Source: Nitrosomonas cryotolerans ATCC 49181 (GTDB lineage: Bacteria > Pseudomonadota > Gammaproteobacteria > Burkholderiales > Nitrosomonadaceae). Taken from it: a stretch of DNA of 64,000 nucleotides. The stretch covers positions 1,630,116-1,694,115 of the forward strand of contig NZ_FSRO01000001.1 in the NCBI RefSeq assembly GCF_900143275.1, written 5' to 3'. Shown here one piece after another: positions 37,568 through 47,761 of this stretch. A program made the translations under genes and the position numbers. The notes below the pieces were generated by a model, which saw nothing but the letters and a program-made list of their open reading frames with translations, did not search any database and was not told where the DNA came from. The first letter of the stretch is position 1. The number at the start of each line of letters is the position of its first letter.

Positions 37568-37631
37568 TAAGTCGCTAGGAATCCCCTTCGTTTAGGAAGG
37601 GGAGGATGTCAATAGCGCTTAAATGATGAGA

Positions 37632-39014
37632 TTATTTTGGTCTGGCGTAGTGAGCCGTACCGGAACTACGGCTATTTTTATATGAGTTACCCCGGTTGTC
37701 ATTAGAAAATGAGCGATCCCGGTTGTTATCCTGGTTTCCATTGCTTCGGTTACCGTTAATACTATTGGTGGCAGTATTGAAAATACGCTTATCGCTCCCG
37801 CTTAACGGGGAGCGTTTACGTTTATGCGTAACATTGGGTGTTCCTCTGAATCCACCGGTTCTGGAACGTGGCTTGAATCGTGGCTCCAGGCCGGGTATAA
37901 CATGGGACGCAATTGACTGACCTGTGTAGTGCTCAATTTTTTTCAGATTGCCGCCATCTTTGCTGGAAGCAAATGATACCGCAGTACCCGATGCTCCGGC
38001 ACGGCCTGTCCGGCCAATGCGATGCACGTAATCTTCAGCAAATTTTGGTAAATCAAAATTGATTACGTGAGTAATGTCAGCCACATCAATGCCTCTTGCT
38101 GCTACATCTGTTGCAACCAATATACGTAATCCGCCGCGACGAAGCTTAGTCAGTGTACGGGTGCGTTCACGTTGATTCATGTCGCCATGTAACGCAGCTG
38201 CCTCGTATCCCTGTGCTGACAGGTTATCCGCCAGTGTACTGGCATCACGCTTTGTGGCAGTAAAAACAATCGCCTGTTTTAGTGTTTCGTCCCGTAGTAC
38301 GTGATCTAGTAATTTGTTCTTGTGTAAAAGATCATCTACATAGTGAAGTCGTTGTTCAATATTATCCAGTCGCGCTTGCTGTGAAGCTACCTGGATGCGC
38401 TTGGGCGATTTTAACAGGCGTGCTGCGACCTTATCTATTGCGCCATCAAATGTAGCAGAGAATAACAAGGTTTGTCGGGTAGCCGGTGTGGCTGATGCAA
38501 TTCTTTCCACATCATCAATAAAACCCATATCGAGCATTCGATCTGCTTCGTCCAGAACGAGCATTTCTAATCGTGAGAAATCGATCCGCCCCCGCTGGAT
38601 GTGATCAATCAGGCGCCCAGGTGTTGCAACCAGGATATCAACCGGCTGTGACAATAATCTATTTTGCAGCGGATAAGGCATTCCGCCCAATATGCTGACG
38701 ACTTTAATGCGGGATAGATGTTTGCCATATTTTGTAGCTGCTTCAGATACTTGTAGTGCAAGCTCGCGCGTGGGTGTCAGTACGACTATGCGCGGACCAC
38801 GACTGCGTACCTTGGAAGGAACAGCCAAATGATGTAATGCAGGTAGCATGAATGCGGCTGTCTTACCGGTCCCGGTTTGCGCTGATGCCATGACATCATA
38901 GCCCGCTAATAATTCCGGAATGGCCTGTTCCTGGATAGGTGTGGGTGTTGTATAACCTGCTTCATTAATAGCTTTAATGATAGAAGGGTGCAAGTTCAGA
39001 TTTTCAAAAGACAC
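37632..39014 (-). CDS. rhlE: DEAD-box RNA helicase RhlE
   Basis: About 460 residues. N-terminal Q motif with PTPIQEQAIP, Walker A ASAQTGTGKTAAFMLP, PTRELALQV, TPGRLIDH, VLDEADRMLDMGF, SATF, then helicase-C motifs VATDVAARGIDVADITHVIN and HRIGRTGRAGASGTAVSF. The tail (about 390-460) is Arg/Asn/Ser/Gly rich (RSFSNDNRGNSYKNSRSSGT), as in RhlE-type proteins. It unwinds RNA in ribosome assembly and decay. I chose GTG 39014 (MSFENLNLHPS) because a GGAAAA site precedes it; the frame opens further to 39050. The 3' end lies 20 bases from IS copy 3. Confidence 0.94.
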   Translation of the reverse strand: MSFENLNLHPSIIKAINEAGYTTPTPIQEQAIPELLAGYDVMASAQTGTGKTAAFMLPALHHLAVPSKVRSRGPRIVVLTPTRELALQVSEAATKYGKHLSRIKVVSILGGMPYPLQNRLLSQPVDILVATPGRLIDHIQRGRIDFSRLEMLVLDEADRMLDMGFIDDVERIASATPATRQTLLFSATFDGAIDKVAARLLKSPKRIQVASQQARLDNIEQRLHYVDDLLHKNKLLDHVLRDETLKQAIVFTATKRDASTLADNLSAQGYEAAALHGDMNQRERTRTLTKLRRGGLRILVATDVAARGIDVADITHVINFDLPKFAEDYVHRIGRTGRAGASGTAVSFASSKDGGNLKKIEHYTGQSIASHVIPGLEPRFKPRSRTGGFRGTPNVTHKRKRSPLSGSDKRIFNTATNSINGNRSNGNQDNNRDRSFSNDNRGNSYKNSRSSGTAHYARPK

Positions 39015-39378
39015 GTTATTTTCCTGAAAAATAAAAGAATGCACGCGCAAGCAGGGAATAACCGCCTGGAAATGGTGGGCAAAGTACTGCTAGCTGGCGC
39101 ATATAAAAAGCATCGCCGCTAACCAAAGGTACTGTACAATTTCCGAGATCAGTTGAAAATCGAAGAGAGGTCAGGAACGATGAAACCAAAAGTAAAATAG
39201 CCAGATGCTATTCTACTGAATCGATGAGTATACAGTAGTTGTAATTAATACACTAATTGTTTCATCGAATAATTGATATGCGAGAGCATATCATTAAAAA
39301 AAAATTTAAAAAACAAACGGATTATTCCCTGATAACGGATAGCATTATTTTAATATTCCATTCAGAGAATGCTTGTAA
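39015..39378. other. Intergenic region, rhlE / tyrS
   Basis: A+T-rich, about 360 bases upstream of rhlE. No gene or clear terminator is visible; it presumably carries the rhlE promoter and leader. Confidence 0.5.
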
Positions 39379-40581
39379 TTAATTAATGATTACCTTGGCA
39401 AATTTTCGCTTGCCGACTTGCAGCACTACTGTGCTACCCCGCACGATCTTAATGTGTCTGTCAACAACCTTTTCTCCATTCAGTCTTACACCACCTTGCT
39501 CAATCATACGCAGTGCTTCGCTGGTGCTGGTAGTCAGTCCGGTTTGTTTTAATAGTTGAGGTAAAGGTAGTTCGTCTGCTTCAGTTTGTATTGTTTTCTC
39601 TGGCATATCATCTGGAAGTACGCCACGTTTGAAGCGTGCTTCAAAATCAGTGAGCGCTGTTTGCGCATCTTGTGCGCTATGGAAGCGGGTAACAATTTCC
39701 TGAGCAAATAATACTTTGATATCTCGCGGATTACGACCTTCCGATACTTCTTGTTGCCATTGCTGAATCGTGTTCAGTGATTCAAATGATAGTAACTCAA
39801 TATAACGCCACATCAACTGATCGGAAATAGACATTAATTTGCCAAATATCTCCTGAGGTGCTTCAGTGATACCAACATAGTTATTCAACGATTTGGACAT
39901 TTTATTGAAACCATCTAATCCTTCGAGGAGAGGCATGGTGAGAATGCATTGGGGTGTCTGAGTAAAATGTTTTTGTAATTCTCTTCCCATGAGAAGATTG
40001 AATTTCTGATCAGTACCGCCAATTTCGATATCTGCTTTAAGTGCCACAGAATCATATCCTTGAATTAACGGATACAGAAACTCATGAATTGCAATCGGCT
40101 GATTGCTACGATAGCGCTTGTCAAAATCATCCCGTTCCAGCATGCGGGCAACAGTATGAGTCGCTGCTAGTTTAATGAGATCAGCAGCGTTTAACTGATT
40201 CATCCAGGTGGAGTTGAAAACAACTTCGGTTTGGTCTGGCCTTAAAATCTTAAATACTTGAGCTGTGTAGGATTGCGCATTCTCAGAAACTTGTTCACGT
40301 GTAAGCGGCGGTCGGGTAGCATTCTTGCCACTGGGATCCCCTATCATTCCTGTGAAATCACCAATTAGAAATAGAATATGATGGCCCATATCCTGTAATT
40401 GACGTAGTTTGTTGAGTAAAACAGCATGACCCAGATGTAAATCCGGTGCAGTGGGATCAAATCCAGCCTTGATTCGCAATGGATAGTGCTTATTAAGCAT
40501 AATTTCCAGCTCTTTTTCTACTAATAGTTCATGGCTGCCTCGTTTTATAATTTCTAACTGTTCTATGATTGATTTGTTCAC
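39379..40581 (-). CDS. tyrS: Tyrosyl-tRNA synthetase
   Basis: 400 residues. A class I synthetase with a HIGH-like motif in [17 protein letters not shown], the KMSKS loop in [13 protein letters not shown], and a C-terminal S4 RNA-binding domain (about 335-400, [18 protein letters not shown]). It charges tRNA-Tyr. Length and the [16 protein letters not shown] segment fit the bacterial TyrRS subclass common in proteobacteria. It is divergent from the M23 peptidase gene, the usual betaproteobacterial arrangement. Confidence 0.96.
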   Translation of the reverse strand: MNKSIIEQLEIIKRGSHELLVEKELEIMLNKHYPLRIKAGFDPTAPDLHLGHAVLLNKLRQLQDMGHHILFLIGDFTGMIGDPSGKNATRPPLTREQVSENAQSYTAQVFKILRPDQTEVVFNSTWMNQLNAADLIKLAATHTVARMLERDDFDKRYRSNQPIAIHEFLYPLIQGYDSVALKADIEIGGTDQKFNLLMGRELQKHFTQTPQCILTMPLLEGLDGFNKMSKSLNNYVGITEAPQEIFGKLMSISDQLMWRYIELLSFESLNTIQQWQQEVSEGRNPRDIKVLFAQEIVTRFHSAQDAQTALTDFEARFKRGVLPDDMPEKTIQTEADELPLPQLLKQTGLTTSTSEALRMIEQGGVRLNGEKVVDRHIKIVRGSTVVLQVGKRKFAKVIIN

Positions 40582-40720
40582 AATAAATTCAAGTTGTTAT
40601 TAGAGTTTTCTTGGAAAGTAGTTTTATCGATTTGTCAAGCGAACCTTGCTGCATGATCTATTTATTTTCATGTTAAACTTGTATTTATTCAGAGAGAATG
40701 ACTGAAGGTTCATACTTGAT

Positions 40721-42058
40721 ATGCTATATATGCCATTACGCAATAAAAATAGGATTTTAGCTCAAAAATCATTAGCATTGACAAGAAAAAGATGGCATTG
40801 GTTATTCGTCATGATCGCTATGATCAGTTTGTCATTGTTTGGTATCGTTACCGCATTTGGTATTGCACCCAGTACTTCCCTAAAAAAAATTCAAGTAGAA
40901 GATGTTGTACTTGATTTATCCATTCCAGATGTTTTCTCAGAGACCGAATCAAATTTAACCTTCTGGCGTCAAGAAAGTATTCGACGGGGTGATACTATTG
41001 CGGCAATACTGGCCCGACTCGAAATAAATAAAGAGGATACCATTGATTTTCTGCGTGCAGCCAGAGATAGTAAGGCGATGCGTCAATTACGATCGGGTAA
41101 AATCATCTATGCGCAGACGACTGCGGATGGTGAGTTACTAATGTTACGCTATTTCTTCGGGAATGAAGAACTTTTCTTGATGGAAAAAGTCGATAGCGCT
41201 TTCCAGATGACTGAGCAGCAGATAGAGCTTGATGCACGTATTCGGATGCGATCAGGTGTAGTTAATAGTTCTTTATTTGCAACAACAGATCGTGCAGGTG
41301 TTCCCAACAATGTTGCTATGCAAATCACAGAAATTTTTTCTTCTGATATTGATTTTCATCGTGATTTACATAAGGGTGATCGTTTTACTGTCGTGTATGA
41401 AACGCTCTACGATAATGGAGAGCACGCTAAAACAGGACGGGTCCTAGCTGTTGAGTTTGTCAATAAGGGAAAATCCTATCAGGCAGTGTATTTTCAGAAT
41501 TCTAGCGGGGAAGGAGGATATTACACACCGGAGGGTAAAAGCCTGCGGAAAGAATTTTTACGCTCGCCATTAACATTCTCTCGCATCAGTTCCGGGTTTA
41601 CAAAAGCCCGTTTTCATCCAATACTTAAAAAATGGCGAGCTCACAAAGGTATTGATTACGCGGCACCAGCCGGTACACCGGTGAAAGCCACCGCAAGTGG
41701 AACCGTTACCTTTGCGGGAACGCAGGCGGGATACGGAAAGCTTATTATTCTGAAGCATAGAGGAAAATACGATACGGCATACGGTCATTTATCTGCTTTC
41801 GCAAGAGGCCTGAATAAAGGAAAACGGGTTAACCAAGGCGATATTATTGGTTATGTTGGGTCGACTGGCATGGCGACGGGCCCGCATTTGCATTATGAAT
41901 TGCGTGTTGATGGTGAGCAGCGCGATCCTTCTAAAATAGTGTTACCTGGCGCCCCACCCATTGTAAAAAAAGACCTGGCTGCCTTCCATAAGGAAACTAA
42001 GTCACTGGTGGCGCGACTGAATATCATGCGTAATATTAACTATGCTTCCTTGAATTAG
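40721..42058 (+). CDS. M23 family peptidoglycan endopeptidase (MepM-like)
   Basis: 445 residues. One N-terminal membrane anchor (about 27-50), an OapA/LysM-like middle (about 90-290, WRQESIRRGDTIAAILARLE), and a C-terminal M23 metallopeptidase. Zinc ligands are in WRAHKGIDYAAPAGTPVKAT and ATGPHLHYELRVDG. It probably cuts DD-crosslinks in peptidoglycan during growth. ATG 40721 is used; ATG 40730 is an alternative. anmK follows 53 bases after its stop, so cutting and recycling of murein may be co-expressed. Confidence 0.93.
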   Translation: MLYMPLRNKNRILAQKSLALTRKRWHWLFVMIAMISLSLFGIVTAFGIAPSTSLKKIQVEDVVLDLSIPDVFSETESNLTFWRQESIRRGDTIAAILARLEINKEDTIDFLRAARDSKAMRQLRSGKIIYAQTTADGELLMLRYFFGNEELFLMEKVDSAFQMTEQQIELDARIRMRSGVVNSSLFATTDRAGVPNNVAMQITEIFSSDIDFHRDLHKGDRFTVVYETLYDNGEHAKTGRVLAVEFVNKGKSYQAVYFQNSSGEGGYYTPEGKSLRKEFLRSPLTFSRISSGFTKARFHPILKKWRAHKGIDYAAPAGTPVKATASGTVTFAGTQAGYGKLIILKHRGKYDTAYGHLSAFARGLNKGKRVNQGDIIGYVGSTGMATGPHLHYELRVDGEQRDPSKIVLPGAPPIVKKDLAAFHKETKSLVARLNIMRNINYASLN

Positions 42059-42111
42059 CATCAGAGAATGACTTGACAATACCGTATAGAACTGACTAGC
42101 GTTTGGAGACT

Positions 42112-43203
42112 ATGTATTATATCGGCATCATGTCGGGTACCAGCCTAGATGGTATCGATGTGGGATTGGCAGATTTCAGTTCATCACGGCCCACTTTAGT
42201 CTGCACCGCTTATTTGCCTTATGATGAGTATTTACGCAATCAATTATTAGAATTGCATCAATCTGGAGATGATGAGCTCCATCGAGCTGCTATGCTTGGC
42301 AATCAGTTATCTCGTCTTTATGCTCAAAGTGTGAATAGCCTGCTCAAGACTAATGGCATAGCGCCGCAGTGTATTGTTGCAATCGGATGCCATGGTCAGA
42401 CTGTACGGCATTGCCCTGAGCCGGAGAAGGGCTATACGATCCAGCTTGTTAATGCAGCCTTGCTAGCTGAGCTGACTCATATTACAGTAATCACCGATTT
42501 TAGAAGTCGAGACATCGCAGCAGGTGGACAGGGCGCTCCTTTAGTACCTGCTTTTCATCAGGCGTTGTTCAAGAGCACAAGTCGTCATCGCGTTATCGTT
42601 AATATCGGCGGTATTTCAAATATAACCGATCTTGAGCCAGGTAAAACCGTCATCGGCTTTGATTGTGGTCCGGGTAATTTGCTAATGGATGCGTGGTGTT
42701 TGCATCATACGGGCCAAGCGTATGATAAAAATGGGGAATGGGCGGCATCCGGCCAAGTGATCCCAATGCTACTGGAGGCGTTATTTATTCATCCATTCTT
42801 TTCCTTGCCACCTCCCAAAAGTACTGGCAGAGAGACGTTCAATATGCAGTGGTTGAAAAATCATCTACTTGATAATGAACGACCGGAGGATGTGCAGGCC
42901 ACTTTGCTACAGCTGACCGCGACGGCGGTTGCCCAGTCAATACTGAATTATTGCCCGAATTTTGAAGAAGTCTATATTTGTGGTGGTGGGGCACGCAATG
43001 GGGCGTTAATTAGTCAATTGACAGCCGCTTTGTTCGGAAAGGAAGTTGCACTCACGGATAAACTGGGTGTAGATGCTGACTGGGTAGAGGCCTACGCTTT
43101 TGCCTGGTTGGCACAACAAACTATTTTAGGGTTACCAAGTAATCTTGCTGCTGTTACGGGCGCACAAGGAGACAGAATCCTGGGAGCAATCTATCGTGCC
43201 TGA
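42112..43203 (+). CDS. anmK: Anhydro-N-acetylmuramic acid kinase
   Basis: 363 residues starting MYYIGIMSGTSLDGIDVGLA. Further motifs are GCHGQTVRHCPE, DFRSRDIAAGGQGAPLVPAF, NIGGISNIT, GFDCGPGNLLMDAW and YICGGGARNGALI. AnmK hydrolyses and phosphorylates 1,6-anhydro-MurNAc to MurNAc-6-phosphate in peptidoglycan recycling. ATG 42112 is preferred over TTG 42103 because GGAG sits five bases ahead. Confidence 0.95.
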   Translation: MYYIGIMSGTSLDGIDVGLADFSSSRPTLVCTAYLPYDEYLRNQLLELHQSGDDELHRAAMLGNQLSRLYAQSVNSLLKTNGIAPQCIVAIGCHGQTVRHCPEPEKGYTIQLVNAALLAELTHITVITDFRSRDIAAGGQGAPLVPAFHQALFKSTSRHRVIVNIGGISNITDLEPGKTVIGFDCGPGNLLMDAWCLHHTGQAYDKNGEWAASGQVIPMLLEALFIHPFFSLPPPKSTGRETFNMQWLKNHLLDNERPEDVQATLLQLTATAVAQSILNYCPNFEEVYICGGGARNGALISQLTAALFGKEVALTDKLGVDADWVEAYAFAWLAQQTILGLPSNLAAVTGAQGDRILGAIYRA

Positions 43204-43810
43204 AACCGATTTTTGACGACTTCATAATGTATCTCCCTATTTTATGTGGGAATAAAATATTTGCCCTCTGAACATTCCAAGATGGTTCTTAAGGCCCATC
43301 AGGAATAGATTCTCATCGAAATATTCAAGGGGCATTGAGATGATATCAGTTTACATGCCAATCGATTTTCCCGTCAACATTCAGTAATCCGATAAAAAAT
43401 AACCCGGGGCAGATATGATCCGGGTAAATCCAAACCAATTCCGATCATTTTATGTTTTTTGCGCTTAAAGCATTGGATGAACTTGCCGTAATTATCAGAA
43501 TAGTCGGTCAGTTGTCATTCGTGTGATTTGCGTTTCTGGATCTTAAGTTATTTTTATTATCCGGCATTCTAACTAGCTCTGATAAGTAATGAGGCTGAAT
43601 TCTACAGAAACGATTATTAGCGATATAGGAAACGCTGATTCGCCTTTTTTTTTACGAATATTTTGTAGATTCTCCGGAGTGGGAGTGTTTTGGCTTATCA
43701 ATTAAATCGTATATTAATTATGGGTCTTTCCCTTTCTCTTTCTGATGTAGCCGGTTTTTTGACGAGACAGGCTATTTATTTTTTTATACCTTTATTAGCT
43801 TGGATTCACT
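43204..43810. other. Long non-coding gap after anmK
   Basis: About 600 bases. Loose hairpins occur (CCCTATTTTATGTGGG near 43233; CCCGG/CCGGG near 43404-43427) but none has a convincing T-run. Stretches before the HD-GYP gene are T-rich. It marks the left edge of a block (43811-49691) inserted in the otherwise conserved anmK-erpA order. Confidence 0.5.
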
Positions 43811-45052
43811 ATGACAGCGAATGCGACAACACTTGAAATTGCGGTAAATGATTTACAACCTGGAATGTATGTCAGCGAGCTTGATCGCCCTTGGCTTGAA
43901 ACACCCTATCTGATTCAAGGTATTCTCATTCAGTCTCAAGACGATATCGATGAGCTTGTACGTTATTGTACTCACGTTTATGTGGATACGGATAAAAGTG
44001 AACCATTTGTCATTTCGCAGCATGATGTCCAGACGCCGCCGAAGACGCAAGGTGTTGAAATATCGCGTACATCCTTCCACGGTACAGAAACCTATCTGGA
44101 TACCTGTACGGCAGAGGAGGAGCTCTCCGCCGCCACACAAGCACATGATGTCGCATTTTCCCTGATTGGCGAAATTAATGTCGGAATTGAACGGAATACT
44201 AAGTTAGATGTTCGTATCGCACAAGATGCGGTTGATGCGCTACGCGAGAGTGTTATACGAAATCCAGATGCACTACTTTTGCTCGCACAGCTTAAAACTA
44301 CAGGGCGAATACTTTACGATAATGCAATTAATGCTTCGGTTCGCCTGCTTGCTTTTGGCCGTCAGTTGGGTTTGCCGCGGGAGGAGTTATCGATACTCGG
44401 GTTGGGTGGATTGCTGATGGATATTGGTAAACTACGTTTGCCCTCGGAGATATTAACAAGCAATCGTTTTCTTAATGCAACCGAGCGAAACCTGATGAAA
44501 CAGCATGTTGCTTATGGAGAAGCGATCATTACTCAATCGTGCGATATTCCGGAAGCCGTCTTCAAAATTATTGTGCAACATCATGAGCGCGAAAATGGTG
44601 GAGGCTATCCTCGAGGCCTATATGCTAATCAGTTGCACGCTTATGCGCGGATGGCAGCAATTGTTGATTGTTACGAAGAATTAATCGGTGCGCGGCCCGG
44701 CATTCCAGCAGCAAAACCATTTCAAGCACTCAAGGAGCTGAAGGATAATTCGCGGGGTGGGCTCAATCCTGCCTTAGTAGAGCAATTCTCCCACTGTATT
44801 GGCGTGTTTCCGGTGGGCAGTTTGGTTGAACTCAATACGGGTGAAGTTGCGATTGTACTGACACATGCACGCTCGCAGAGATTTCTTCCGCGTGTCATGA
44901 TTATTCTTGATGCGAAAAAGCAACCGTGTGATATGCCTTTGACGCTGGATTTAAAATCAGCGGCTCCTGGAGCGGGTGGTGTCCCATATGCAATTGCCAG
45001 CGACCTGCCTCAAGGAGCTTATGGAATCGATGCCAGGCAATATTATTTGTAA
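43811..45052 (+). CDS. HD-GYP domain protein with altered HD motif
   Basis: 413 residues. The N-terminal DUF3391-like part (about 8-75, IAVNDLQPGMYVSELDRPWL) precedes an HD-GYP domain (about 155-345). GYP-side motifs are kept (IVQHHERENGGGYPRGLYAN, MAAIVDCYEELI), but the HD pair is LLMDIGKLRLP, so His is replaced by Met. Metal binding and c-di-GMP hydrolysis may be weakened; divergent members of this group exist. The next gene, a GGDEF-EAL protein, starts 32 bases before this stop. The pair is probably translated together. Confidence 0.85.
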   Translation: MTANATTLEIAVNDLQPGMYVSELDRPWLETPYLIQGILIQSQDDIDELVRYCTHVYVDTDKSEPFVISQHDVQTPPKTQGVEISRTSFHGTETYLDTCTAEEELSAATQAHDVAFSLIGEINVGIERNTKLDVRIAQDAVDALRESVIRNPDALLLLAQLKTTGRILYDNAINASVRLLAFGRQLGLPREELSILGLGGLLMDIGKLRLPSEILTSNRFLNATERNLMKQHVAYGEAIITQSCDIPEAVFKIIVQHHERENGGGYPRGLYANQLHAYARMAAIVDCYEELIGARPGIPAAKPFQALKELKDNSRGGLNPALVEQFSHCIGVFPVGSLVELNTGEVAIVLTHARSQRFLPRVMIILDAKKQPCDMPLTLDLKSAAPGAGGVPYAIASDLPQGAYGIDARQYYL

Positions 45053-46358
45053 ACTATCTGATCGTACTTATTATCTTCCTTCTATGACTGCATTGTCTTA
45101 TCGGAAATTTTTGCAAACAGCTTCGCAGATATTATTCGATTCTGATCGTGTCGGTCGACGGCATGCTGTTCTGGTGATCAATTTTGAGAGGCTGTCAGAG
45201 TTGGATGGCGTACTCGGGTACGCGATGGTAGATGAAATAATGCGACGGATTGCAGGGCAACTGGGTGATGCATTAAATACAGCAGATCTTGTCAGTATAG
45301 TTGGGCGCTATCAAATATGCTGTCTGCTGAGTGACTTGCTTACCGATAGCCATGCCCTGTTGGCAGCACATAAGGTTTTACGTGTGCTCACCGCGCCTTT
45401 TTTGCTGGATGAGCGACGGCTCATATTGTCGCCTCGTATTGGTGTTGCATTAAGCAGCCAGAACAACGGTGAGCTGAGCCAACTTATGAGTAATGCGAGC
45501 TCGGCATTGCGTCAGGCAAAGCTTGAGCGAGAATCGATCAAACTCTTTGTTGAAGAAGAGGAAAATCTGTTACTTTTGGGAATCGATCTCTGGTCAGATT
45601 TGGGGCGTGCGATTGAATCCAGCGAGTTGTATATGAGTTATCAGCCTCAGTTCAATATTGCGAGTGGAGAAATAAAATCTACGGAGGCATTATTGCGCTG
45701 GAATCATCCTCAGCGCGGGCCCATTCGACCTGACAGATTGATACAGGTTGCCGAAGGTACAGATCTCATGCCAAAGCTGACGTTATGGGTTTTTAATACA
45801 GCACTAAGACAATGTGCTGAATACCGTAGAGCCGGATTGAGTGCGGGCGTTTCAATTAATTTCTCAGCGGATGATCTACGTGATCCGGAACTGGTGGAAC
45901 TCGTCATGCAGGGACTCGAGCTTTGGGGCGTTTCGCCGGGCGATGTTGTGATTGAACTGACTGAAACAGCTGTAATGGAGGATCATCCTGGTTCTTTGGA
46001 TGTGTTATACGCGCTTAAAGACATGGGACTCAAGCTTGCAATGGACGATTTTGGGACAGGTTATTCTTCGATGGCACGTCTACTGGAGCTTCCGTTGGAC
46101 GAAATTAAAGTCGATATGGTATTTGTCAAAAATATGATTACTCAGCCTGCACATGAACGCATCGTTGATTCTATGATCAGTCTTGGACATACACTCAATT
46201 TACAGGTGGTTGCTGAAGGTGTGGAAGACTTGGCTACTTATGAACGTTTGCGAATGCTTGGTTGTGATACGATCCAGGGTTATTTCATCGGGCGGGGCAT
46301 CCCGTTGCCAGAACTGATTGAAAATATTAAGAATCAGGCCTATAATTTCCCGGTGTGA
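45021..46358 (+). CDS. GGDEF(degenerate)-EAL phosphodiesterase
   Basis: About 445 residues. The N-terminal GGDEF-like domain (about 15-175) has SIVGRYQICCLLSD where GGDEF should be, so no cyclase activity is expected. The EAL domain (about 195-435) is intact: STEALLRWNHPQRGP, VIELTETAVMEDHP, MDDFGTGYSSMARLLELPLD, VVAEGVEDL and GYFIGRG. It should hydrolyse c-di-GMP. ATG 45021 was chosen because AAGGAG lies just ahead; the open frame starts at 44976. It overlaps the HD-GYP gene. Confidence 0.9.
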   Translation: MESMPGNIICKLSDRTYYLPSMTALSYRKFLQTASQILFDSDRVGRRHAVLVINFERLSELDGVLGYAMVDEIMRRIAGQLGDALNTADLVSIVGRYQICCLLSDLLTDSHALLAAHKVLRVLTAPFLLDERRLILSPRIGVALSSQNNGELSQLMSNASSALRQAKLERESIKLFVEEEENLLLLGIDLWSDLGRAIESSELYMSYQPQFNIASGEIKSTEALLRWNHPQRGPIRPDRLIQVAEGTDLMPKLTLWVFNTALRQCAEYRRAGLSAGVSINFSADDLRDPELVELVMQGLELWGVSPGDVVIELTETAVMEDHPGSLDVLYALKDMGLKLAMDDFGTGYSSMARLLELPLDEIKVDMVFVKNMITQPAHERIVDSMISLGHTLNLQVVAEGVEDLATYERLRMLGCDTIQGYFIGRGIPLPELIENIKNQAYNFPV

Positions 46359-46939
46359 GCAATGTGGTCAGCATCATAAAGTTGATTATTTTTTCCTTGG
46401 ATGGGAGATAGGTTGCGCTAGGCTTAACGTGGCATGAGTGCTTTCCATTTAGCAGCATAACCAGGTTCTGTGAGAGCGTATTGGTATTCCCTGGAATTAA
46501 ATTCTTATCATTATAACCGCCTCTTTCCTTTGCATTAAAAAGCTGCAGTATAAATCTGAATAAACGTCTGTGTGAGCAGTGACGTTACGTTATGGATTGT
46601 CTCTCTGGTCTCGTTCAATGTTTACCCAATGTTTTTGCTGATCCCTGGCTCTCGAACAGCTTGGTAGTGGTCGGCCGTATCAAACGCGCTATAGTTGAAT
46701 GTCGTTATATAGAGAACTTGATAAGATCGCTGATTCACTCTTCCGTGTATTTCAGTAGCAAAAATATAGAATGACTCTCTACTACTTCCGGCCCTATTTT
46801 GCCGAGAACAGGCTGATACCGTTAACGTAGCAGATAAACTATTGAGCAAACATACCCAGTATCAGTTGATTACCTGATGGTTCTATTATGCAAGCTAATC
46901 CTTATCAAAGTAAAGAAAATAACTATACGGGCACCAAGT
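46359..46939. other. Non-coding gap before the K+ channel gene
   Basis: About 580 bases without a supported gene; two short frames on either strand lack motifs and ribosome sites. Confidence 0.5.
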
Positions 46940-47761
46940 ATGCTTGAATTAAATACCAGACAAAAAATTTATAGAGTGATCTTTGAAACCGATACACCCG
47001 CTGGCCAGCGTTTTGATATTTTCCTAATCTACATCATCCTCTTAAGCGTATTGGCGGTCATGTTTGATTCCATAGCGTCAGTAAATAACCAGTTTGGAAG
47101 CTGGTTATTCAGGCTCGAATGGATATTTACCGTTTTATTCTCTTTGGAATACATGCTAAGAATTTATTCCTCACCGAAGCCATTGAAATATATTTTTAGT
47201 TTTTATGGAATCGTTGATCTTATTTCGATCATTCCCAGTTATTTAGCATTGATTATTCCCGAAGCCAGTTATTGGTTGGTAGTGCGTCTGCTGCGTGTGC
47301 TGCGCATCTTCAGAGTTCTCAAAATGGCTCGCCATCTTGCGGAAGCGAATCTTTTATTGCGTTCTATTTATCAATCACGACGTAAAGTGCTGGTTTTCTT
47401 TACTGTGATACTAGTAATCAGTATTATTTTTGGTAGCTTGATGTTTTTAGTGGAAGGACCAGAGCATGGTTTTACGAGTATTCCTAAAAGTATTTATTGG
47501 ACTATAGTGACGATTACAACAGTAGGATATGGGGATATTACACCGCAAACTACAATTGGACAGATTACTGCGACACTGGCAATGCTGACAGGTTACTCCA
47601 TTATTGCGATTCCCACGGGTATTTTGACAGCGGAAATTTCTAACGAAATGAGAAAGGAAAGGAGCCATCGTCATTGCGATAATTGCAATCGCAATGGCCA
47701 TCATAACGATGCAAGCTACTGCTATCATTGTGGTGTACAGCTTCCGGATAGTGATATCTAG
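46940..47761 (+). CDS. Voltage-gated potassium channel with C-terminal zinc ribbon
   Basis: About 273 residues. Six membrane segments: S1 (FDIFLIYIILLSVLAVMF), S2-S3, an Arg-rich S4 (VVRLLRVLRIFRVLKMAR), S5, pore helix with selectivity filter ITTVGYGDITP, and S6 (MLTGYSIIAIPTGILTAEIS). A short His/Asn-rich tail follows with two CxxC pairs (CDNCNRNGHH and CYHCGVQL), a likely zinc ribbon. ATG 46940 gives the usual start near LNTRQKIYRVIFETDTPAGQ; ATG 46877 would add 21 residues. It is monocistronic. Confidence 0.9.
   Translation: MLELNTRQKIYRVIFETDTPAGQRFDIFLIYIILLSVLAVMFDSIASVNNQFGSWLFRLEWIFTVLFSLEYMLRIYSSPKPLKYIFSFYGIVDLISIIPSYLALIIPEASYWLVVRLLRVLRIFRVLKMARHLAEANLLLRSIYQSRRKVLVFFTVILVISIIFGSLMFLVEGPEHGFTSIPKSIYWTIVTITTVGYGDITPQTTIGQITATLAMLTGYSIIAIPTGILTAEISNEMRKERSHRHCDNCNRNGHHNDASYCYHCGVQLPDSDI

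Larger units (their letters stand above)
35827..37612 (+). mobile_element. IS605-type element, copy 3 (apparently intact)
   Basis: 1786 bases, the only copy in the window with both genes open. The left end follows TTTAT at 35822-35826. The right end has the CCCCTTC hairpin and TCAA at 37609-37612. If any copy still moves or supplies TnpA to the others it should be this one. It sits between the ceramidase-like gene and rhlE. Confidence 0.93.

Noticed and set aside
46592..46849. Short frames on both strands before the K+ channel
   Set aside because: They overlap each other, lack start signals and resemble nothing known.
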